A stretch of 64,000 nt of DNA. Source: Halopseudomonas sp002296055 (GTDB lineage: Bacteria > Pseudomonadota > Gammaproteobacteria > Pseudomonadales > Pseudomonadaceae). The notes under the pieces are model-generated. The model worked only from the letters and a program-made list of their open reading frames with translations, did no database searches and was not told the DNA's origin. Where the stretch lies: the NCBI RefSeq assembly GCF_050876985.1, contig NZ_JBPAPP010000001.1; one strand, written 5' to 3'. Below are positions 58,919 to 64,000 of this stretch, in pieces (the first letter of the stretch is position 1; each line of letters begins with the position of its first letter). The position numbers and the translations under genes are program-made.

Positions 58919-60057
58919 TGAAGATGTTGTCCCGTTGTCTGATCCTGGGCCTGGCGGCCGCTATCACGGTGGGCTGCAGCTCAAGCAAGGAGCTGCCGCC
59001 GGCCGAGCTGGAAAAGTTTGATGCCGAAGTTGAGCTGGATCGTGTCTGGAAGCGGAACATCGGCGTGGGTCAGGGTGATCTGTACAACAATCTGACACCG
59101 GCGCTGGATGGTCTGACGCTGTACGCTGCTGACGCCAAGGGTCGAGTGGTTGCTCTGGATCGCGAGTCCGGTGATGAAAAGTGGGAAGTCAAACTGAAGG
59201 AGCCGCTGTCCGGCGCTGTGGGTGCGGGCGGTGGTCTGGTGCTGGTTGGTACGCTCGATGGCCAGGTGATTACCCTGGACGAAGAGGACGGTAGCGAGAA
59301 GTGGCGCGCGCAAGTCTCCAGTGAAGTGCTGGCGGCACCGCAGACCAACGGTGATGTGGTTGTAGTGCAAACCCAGGATGACAAGCTGGTTGCGCTGGAT
59401 ATCAGCAGCGGCGAGCAGCGCTGGATCTATGAGTCCACCATGCCGGTGCTGACCGTGCGGGGCCACAGCGAGCCGCTGGTTGACGTTCGTCAGGTGTTTG
59501 CCGGTTTGGCCAGCGGCAAGGTCGTCGCGCTGTCTGCCGATACCGGTATTCCGATGTGGGAGCAGCGTGTGGCTCAGCCCACCGGTCGCTCCGAGCTGGA
59601 GCGTATGGTCGATATCGACGGCCGTTTGCTGCTGAATGACCAGACCCTGTATGTGGTGTCTTTTCAAGGCAACGTTGCCGCGCTGGATGTCCAGTCCGGT
59701 CGCTCGCTCTGGCAGCACGCTACTTCCAGCTATGCGGGCCCCGGCGCAGGCTTTGGCAGCGTCTATATCAGTGAGGCAGACGGCACCGTGCAGGCGCTGG
59801 ACGCTGGTGGTGGTCGCGAGCTGTGGGAGACGGATGTTTTGGCCCGTCGTCAGCTGACTGCGCCAGTTGCATTCAGCAACTACGTGGCTGTCGGTGACTT
59901 CGAAGGTTACCTGCACTTGCTGGCTCAGACCGATGGCCGCATGGCCGGTCGGGTGCGCGTCGATGGTGATGGCCTGCGCGCAGCGCCGATCACGGTGGGC
60001 GACCTGTTGTTTGTCTATGGCAACAGTGGCGATCTGGCTGCCTACAAGCTGAAGTAA
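58918..60057 (+). CDS. bamB: Outer-membrane assembly lipoprotein BamB
   Basis: A protein of 379 residues from a GTG start (an ATG two codons later is possible). Lipobox ITVGC gives C20. An eight-bladed PQQ-type beta-propeller follows, with repeats such as LYAADAKGRVVALDRESGDEKWEV and VVAQ-like blades to the end. It is part of the BAM complex that inserts barrels. A terminator follows, before der. Confidence 0.96.
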   Translation: MKMLSRCLILGLAAAITVGCSSSKELPPAELEKFDAEVELDRVWKRNIGVGQGDLYNNLTPALDGLTLYAADAKGRVVALDRESGDEKWEVKLKEPLSGAVGAGGGLVLVGTLDGQVITLDEEDGSEKWRAQVSSEVLAAPQTNGDVVVVQTQDDKLVALDISSGEQRWIYESTMPVLTVRGHSEPLVDVRQVFAGLASGKVVALSADTGIPMWEQRVAQPTGRSELERMVDIDGRLLLNDQTLYVVSFQGNVAALDVQSGRSLWQHATSSYAGPGAGFGSVYISEADGTVQALDAGGGRELWETDVLARRQLTAPVAFSNYVAVGDFEGYLHLLAQTDGRMAGRVRVDGDGLRAAPITVGDLLFVYGNSGDLAAYKLK

Positions 60058-60080
60058 GCCGAAAAGCGGTTATACTTTCC

Positions 60081-60121
60081 CGGCCGTTACACAGTCAGGT
60101 GTAACGGCCGTTTTGTTTTTT
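60081..60121 (+). terminator. Terminator after bamB
   Basis: Perfect arms CGGCCGTTACAC and GTGTAACGGCCG with a six-base loop, followed by TTTTGTTTTTT. It lies 29 bases before the der start, so der may have its own promoter or rely on read-through. Confidence 0.9.
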
Positions 60122-60149
60122 CTGCACAGCAGATGTGCGCGGAGTAATC

Positions 60150-61571
60150 ATGGTTCCTGTCATCGCCCTGGTGGGGCGGCCGAATGTCGGCAAATCCACG
60201 TTGTTCAACCGTCTGACCAAGAGTCGCGACGCCATTGTTGCCGACGTCTCCGGGTTGACCCGTGACCGCCAGTACGGTGAGGCCGTATGGCAGGGCAAGC
60301 CTTATATCGTTGTCGATACCGGTGGTATCAGTGGCGATGAGCAGGGCCTGGACCTGATGATGGCGGGCCAATCCCTGCAGGCCATTGAAGAGGCCGATGC
60401 TGTGCTGTTTCTGGTGGATGCGCGCGCAGGCCGCACCGCTGGTGATGAGCAGATTGCCGCGCACCTGCGCAAGCGCAACAAGCACACCTATCTGATTGCC
60501 AACAAGATTGACGGGGCTGATCCGGACGCGATTCTGGGCGAGTTTGCCACTTTGGGCTTGGGGCAGCCGCTGGGTATTGCGGCGGCGCACGGGCGTAATA
60601 TCAACCCGATGCTGGACGCGGTGCTCAACGACGAGAGCCTGCAGGTTACCGGTGAAGAGGGGCGCGTGGTTGAGCCCATCGGCACCAAGATTGCGATTAT
60701 CGGCCGCCCCAACGTGGGCAAGTCCACGCTGGTCAACCGCATGCTGGGTGAAGACCGGGTTGTGGTGTTTGACCAGGCCGGCACCACCCGCGACAGTATC
60801 TATATTCCCTATGAGCGCCATGAAAAGCCCTACACGCTGATCGACACCGCCGGTGTCCGTCGGCGCGGCAAGGTGTTTGAGGCCATCGAGAAGTTTTCGG
60901 TGATCAAGACCCTGCAGGCGATTCAGGATGCCAACGTGGTGGTCTTTGTGATCGACGCCCGTGAGGGCATCGTCGAACAGGATCTGCACCTGCTGGGCTT
61001 TGTGCTGGAAGCCGGCCGGGCGCTGGTAATTGCCGTCAACAAGTGGGACGGCATGGCGCAGGAAGAAAAGGACTACGTGAAGACCGAGCTGGAACGCCGG
61101 CTGATTTTCGCCCAGTTTGCTGACCTGCATTTTATCTCGGCACTGCATGGCAGCGGCGTGGGCTTGCTGTACAAGTCGGTCGATCAGGCTTACAGCGCGG
61201 CGATGACCAAAATTCCGACCCGCCGCATGACCGAGATTCTTGAAGACGCGGTGACCGAGCACCAGCCGCCCATGGTCAACGGTCGCCGTATCAAGCTGCG
61301 TTACGCGCACCTTGGTGGCTCCAACCCGCCGATCATCGTGGTGCACGGTAATCAGGTTGATTCTGTGCCGCGCTCCTATACCCGCTATCTTGAGAATACC
61401 TTCCGCAAGGTCCTCAAGCTCAAGGGCACCCCGATTCGGGTGGAGTATAAGGGCAGCGACAACCCCTACGCCGACCGCAAAAACACGCTGACCGAGCGTC
61501 AGGTGAACAAGAAGCGCCGGTTGATGAGCCACAACAAGAAGATGAAGAAAAAGGGTAGGGACAAGCGCTGA
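60150..61571 (+). CDS. der: Ribosome biogenesis GTPase Der (EngA)
   Basis: A protein of 473 residues from the ATG at 60150, with GGAG upstream. It has two GTPase domains in tandem: GRPNVGKSTLF with DTGG (about 9-60), and GRPNVGKSTLV with DTAG and NKWD (about 190-310). A C-terminal KH-like domain and a basic tail (KKKGRDKR) follow. It is needed for 50S subunit assembly. Confidence 0.97.
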   Translation: MVPVIALVGRPNVGKSTLFNRLTKSRDAIVADVSGLTRDRQYGEAVWQGKPYIVVDTGGISGDEQGLDLMMAGQSLQAIEEADAVLFLVDARAGRTAGDEQIAAHLRKRNKHTYLIANKIDGADPDAILGEFATLGLGQPLGIAAAHGRNINPMLDAVLNDESLQVTGEEGRVVEPIGTKIAIIGRPNVGKSTLVNRMLGEDRVVVFDQAGTTRDSIYIPYERHEKPYTLIDTAGVRRRGKVFEAIEKFSVIKTLQAIQDANVVVFVIDAREGIVEQDLHLLGFVLEAGRALVIAVNKWDGMAQEEKDYVKTELERRLIFAQFADLHFISALHGSGVGLLYKSVDQAYSAAMTKIPTRRMTEILEDAVTEHQPPMVNGRRIKLRYAHLGGSNPPIIVVHGNQVDSVPRSYTRYLENTFRKVLKLKGTPIRVEYKGSDNPYADRKNTLTERQVNKKRRLMSHNKKMKKKGRDKR

Positions 61572-61583
61572 TCCTGCTCTCAC

Positions 61584-61612
61584 AAAAAAGCCGGCATTAC
61601 GCCGGCTTTTTT
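61584..61612. terminator. Bidirectional terminator between der and the second Old Yellow Enzyme gene
   Basis: Stem AAAAAAGCCGGC / GCCGGCTTTTTT with a five-base loop between convergent genes. Confidence 0.93.
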
Positions 61613-61623
61613 GTGTCCGCTAC

Positions 61624-62730
61624 TCAGGCATCCATGGTCGGGTAGTCGGTGTAACCCTCGGCGCCGCCGCCGTACAGGGTGCGTGGGTTGACCTGATTCA
61701 GCGGTGCACCGGCCTGCAGGCGTGCGACGAGGTCGGGGTTGGCGATGTAGGGGCGACCAAAGGCGGCAAATTGCGCCAGGCCGCCATCAATCGCTGCAGA
61801 GGCGCTGTCGCCATCCAGGCCGCCGGCGAGGATAAAGTCACCCTTGTAGACCTTGCGCAGCGCTGCCAGCAACTCGTCGAAGCCTTCGTAGCTGCCGCCG
61901 GCCCAATCAGGCTTGTTGACGTGCACGTAGGCCAGGCCACGGCTGTTCAGCTCGCCCAGCAGGTAGCTGAACGTCTCCAGCGGGTTGGCGTCTTCAACCC
62001 CGTTGAAGGTGCCAAGCGGCGAGATGCGAATGCCGACAATGCCTGCATCCCCTGCGGCGGCAATCACGGCATCAACCACGTCCAGCACCAGACGCGCGCG
62101 GTTTTCGACGCTGCCGCCGTAGTTGTCGGTGCGCTGGTTGCTGTTGGAGCAGAGGAACTGGTCCAGCAGATAGCCGTTGGCAGCGTGAATTTCTACGCCG
62201 TCAAACCCGGCCTGCAGTGAATTGCGGGTGGCCTGTGCGTAGGTTTCCACCACCTGCGGCAGTTCTGCGGTTTCCAGTGCGCGCGGAGTAGAGGCGGCCG
62301 CCTTGTGGTGGCTGCCGTCCGGTTCCTGCACATACACATCCGCCTTGGCGGCGATCGCTGACGGTGCCACGGGCGCCTGACCATTGGGCTGGATCAGGGT
62401 GTGCGAGATGCGGCCAACGTGCCACAGCTGCAGGAATATCCGGCCGCCGGCGTTGTGTACCGAGTCGGTCACGGCCTTCCAGCCGTCGATCTGCTCTGCG
62501 CTGTGGATGCCGGGCGTCCAGGCATAGCCTTGCGCCTCGGGGCTGATCTGCACGCCTTCACTGATGATCAGGCCAGCGTTGGCGCGCTGGGTGTAGTACT
62601 CCACGTTCAGTGCCTGCGGCACGTTGCCGGGTTGGGCGGCGCGTTGGCGCGTCAGCGGCGCCATGACCACGCGGTTGGGCAGATCGAGGCTGCCCAGGCG
62701 GGCAGGTTGAAACAGGGTAGTGCTGGGCAT
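61624..62730 (-). CDS. Alkene reductase, Old Yellow Enzyme family (NemA-like)
   Basis: An FMN enzyme of 368 residues. H182, N185 and Y187 are in EIHAANGYLLDQFL. MAPLTRQRA, LQLWHVGRISH and NQRTDNYGGSVENRARL are typical of NemA/xenobiotic reductases. It reduces activated alkenes, nitroesters or N-ethylmaleimide-like compounds with NADPH. It is divergent from an HxlR regulator across 116 bases. It is a second copy of this family in the window and belongs to a different subgroup from the one at 33261 (H/N pair versus H/H). Confidence 0.95.
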   Translation of the reverse strand: MPSTTLFQPARLGSLDLPNRVVMAPLTRQRAAQPGNVPQALNVEYYTQRANAGLIISEGVQISPEAQGYAWTPGIHSAEQIDGWKAVTDSVHNAGGRIFLQLWHVGRISHTLIQPNGQAPVAPSAIAAKADVYVQEPDGSHHKAAASTPRALETAELPQVVETYAQATRNSLQAGFDGVEIHAANGYLLDQFLCSNSNQRTDNYGGSVENRARLVLDVVDAVIAAAGDAGIVGIRISPLGTFNGVEDANPLETFSYLLGELNSRGLAYVHVNKPDWAGGSYEGFDELLAALRKVYKGDFILAGGLDGDSASAAIDGGLAQFAAFGRPYIANPDLVARLQAGAPLNQVNPRTLYGGGAEGYTDYPTMDA

Positions 62731-62803
62731 GGATGTCTCCCGGATTCAGTCATCAGCGAATTACCAATGCCGGACATTATGGGGGTGGCAAACTTTTTAA
62801 CAA

Positions 62804-62840
62804 GTACGTACGATTTGCGCAGTCACTTACCATGAGGTAA
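62804..62840. promoter_or_regulatory. Two dyads between the alkene reductase and HxlR genes
   Basis: GTACGTAC (62804-62811) and TTACC-N4-GGTAA (62827-62840) lie in the 116-base divergent gap. HxlR proteins commonly bind such inverted repeats. The second lies six bases before the HxlR start, so it may mediate autoregulation. Confidence 0.5.
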
Positions 62841-62846
62841 CCATTG

Positions 62847-63227
62847 ATGACCGAAGAGCAGCTGCGTATTGCCGCCAGCAAGCGCCTGGAGCGCGACGGC
62901 AAGGTCTACTCCACGCCGATTGAGGTTACCCTCGACGTCATTGGCGGCAAATGGAAGTCGGTGCTGGCCTACCACATCATTCAGGGCCCGCAGCGCTTTT
63001 CCGAGCTGAAGCGGCTGGTGCCGGGGATTACCGAGAAGATGCTGACCCAGACGCTACGTGAGCTGGAGCGCGACGGTGTGGTCAGTCGGACGGTGTTTGC
63101 CGAGGTGCCACCCCGGGTTGAATACCGGATCACCGAGCACGGCGCCAGTTTGCAGCCAGTACTGGCAGCGATGTGTGCGTGGGGCAGAGGGCACTGGCAG
63201 CAGGGCGCTGCCAGTACAGAGGGCTGA
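62847..63227 (+). CDS. HxlR family transcriptional regulator
   Basis: A protein of 126 residues from the ATG at 62847 (a TTG lies one codon before). The winged helix has VTLDVIGGKWKSVLAYHIIQGPQRFSELKRLVPGITEKMLTQTLRELERDGVV, the HxlR signature with the GGKW motif. It is divergent from the alkene reductase gene and probably regulates it. There is no obvious conserved sensing cysteine in the N-terminal part; the one Cys (MCAW) is near the C-terminus. Confidence 0.93.
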   Translation: MTEEQLRIAASKRLERDGKVYSTPIEVTLDVIGGKWKSVLAYHIIQGPQRFSELKRLVPGITEKMLTQTLRELERDGVVSRTVFAEVPPRVEYRITEHGASLQPVLAAMCAWGRGHWQQGAASTEG

Positions 63228-63257
63228 AGCGCGGGGCATGGCCCCGCGAGTTCAGTG

Positions 63258-64000
63258 TCAGGCGGCTTGTGCTTCGGCCTGACGCAGCGCGCGGTTAAGG
63301 GCGCTGAACAGAGCACGGAAGGTCGCGGTGGTCAGGTTCTCGTCAATGCCGATGCCGTGCAGCGGGCGGCCGTTATCGAGGCGAATCTCCACATAGGCGG
63401 CGGCTTTGGCGTTGCTGCCGGAGCCGATGGAGTGCTCGTGGTAATCCATGATCTCGATCTTGACCGGCAAGCCGGCGACCAATGCTTCCAGCGGGCCTTT
63501 GCCCAGGCCGCGCCAGTGCAGGGTGTCGCCCTTGTTGAGCACTTCCACGTCGACGGCACTGGTGCCGTTCTCTTCCTGCAAGCGGTGACGAATCAGCGCG
63601 TAGGGGCTGGTGGCTTGCAGGTATTCTTTCTCGAGCAAGCCGTGAATCTGCGCGGCGGTCAGCTCCAGACCCAGGCGGTCGGTTTCACCCTGCACCACTT
63701 GGCTGAACTCAATCTGCATGCGGCGCGGCAGGCTGATGCCATATTCCTGCTCCAGCAAATAGGTAATGCCGCCCTTGCCTGACTGGCTGTTGACGCGGAT
63801 AACCGCCTCGTAGCTGCGGCCGATGTCGGCCGGGTCAATCGGCAGGTAGGGCACTTCCCAGACACCGTTCGGATCCTGCTGGCTGAAGCCCTTGCGGATC
63901 GCGTCCTGGTGCGAGCCGGAGAAGGCGGTGTGCACCAGATCGCCCACGTACGGGTGGCGTGGGTGCACCGGCAACTGGTTGCACTCCTCGACCACCTTGC
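63258..64000 (-). CDS. leuA: 2-isopropylmalate synthase, C-terminal part
   Basis: About 247 C-terminal residues are visible; the gene runs off the right edge. HPYVGDLVHTAFSGSHQDAIRKGF and VPYLPIDPADIGRSYEAVIRVNSQSGKGG mark the end of the catalytic region and the linker of the long alpha-IPMS form. The C-terminal regulatory domain (GLGKGPLEALVAGL, HSIGSGSNAKAAAYVEI) binds leucine for feedback inhibition. It condenses acetyl-CoA with 2-ketoisovalerate in leucine synthesis. Confidence 0.95.
   Translation of the reverse strand, partial: KVVEECNQLPVHPRHPYVGDLVHTAFSGSHQDAIRKGFSQQDPNGVWEVPYLPIDPADIGRSYEAVIRVNSQSGKGGITYLLEQEYGISLPRRMQIEFSQVVQGETDRLGLELTAAQIHGLLEKEYLQATSPYALIRHRLQEENGTSAVDVEVLNKGDTLHWRGLGKGPLEALVAGLPVKIEIMDYHEHSIGSGSNAKAAAYVEIRLDNGRPLHGIGIDENLTTATFRALFSALNRALRQAEAQAA

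Noticed and set aside
1..64000. CRISPR arrays, prophage, integrative elements, complete insertion sequences, rRNA.
   Set aside because: No regularly spaced repeats, phage structural or integrase genes, transposase genes or rRNA sequence were seen on reading the window.

Overview
The window is 64 kb of chromosome from a Pseudomonas-like gammaproteobacterium. The strongest evidence is a block from 42.8 to 61.6 kb: tRNA-Leu, queA, tgt, yajC, secD, secF, suhB, trmJ, cysE, iscS, ndk, rlmN, pilF, rodZ, ispG, hisS, yfgM, bamB, der. As I remember it, this is the gene order of Pseudomonas aeruginosa. Two Pseudomonas-type families (DUF2388 and a DUF4105-like protein) and a Pseudomonas-type dispersed palindrome agree with it. 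A Halopseudomonas-like lineage is my guess, not something the sequence proves. I see no prophage, CRISPR array, rRNA operon or complete insertion sequence.

Region 1 (1-10.2 kb, minus strand) is nutrient uptake: the N-terminus of a DctB-like sensor kinase, a fused TRAP permease with its TAXI-type binding protein, and a complete urtABCDE urea ABC transporter. Both binding-protein genes have sigma-54 promoter sequences upstream. Both are separated from their permease genes by GC-rich hairpins. A MITE-like palindrome sits inside the urt operon.

Region 2 (10.2-14.4 kb) is a response regulator, histidine kinase and TonB-dependent receptor set, arranged like the pfeR-pfeS-pfeA class.

Region 3 (14.5-42.6 kb) is mixed: lipid enzymes (thiolase, acyl-CoA ligase, PlsC-type acyltransferase), an envelope DUF1329 protein, a GNAT-nitrilase pair, a MocR regulator divergent from a DJ-1 protein, GFA and YggL proteins, a metallo-beta-lactamase hydrolase, an OmpA lipoprotein, pta-ackA, SlyD, CysZ, TrxB and a ZIP-DUF2388-DUF4105 cluster. 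It also holds two TetR genes, one beside an Old Yellow Enzyme and one beside an AcuI reductase, that share an operator-like motif. Two inverted copies of a structured repeat of about 220 bp lie at 14.5 and 27.3 kb. They differ in ways that preserve base pairing.

Region 4 (42.6-64 kb) is the conserved housekeeping block, followed by a second Old Yellow Enzyme with a divergent HxlR regulator and the 3' part of leuA.

The observations I would follow first are these. The isc locus is reduced to a single iscS that lacks the usual C-terminal tail, with no iscR, iscU, iscA, hscBA, fdx or iscX around it. The paired repeats show compensatory changes. A predicted secreted protein combines an HExxH motif with a DUF4105-like domain. 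A four-site TetR operator family links two electrophile-type oxidoreductases. Gene starts were adjusted from the longest open frames using ribosome-binding sites, signal peptides and family length.
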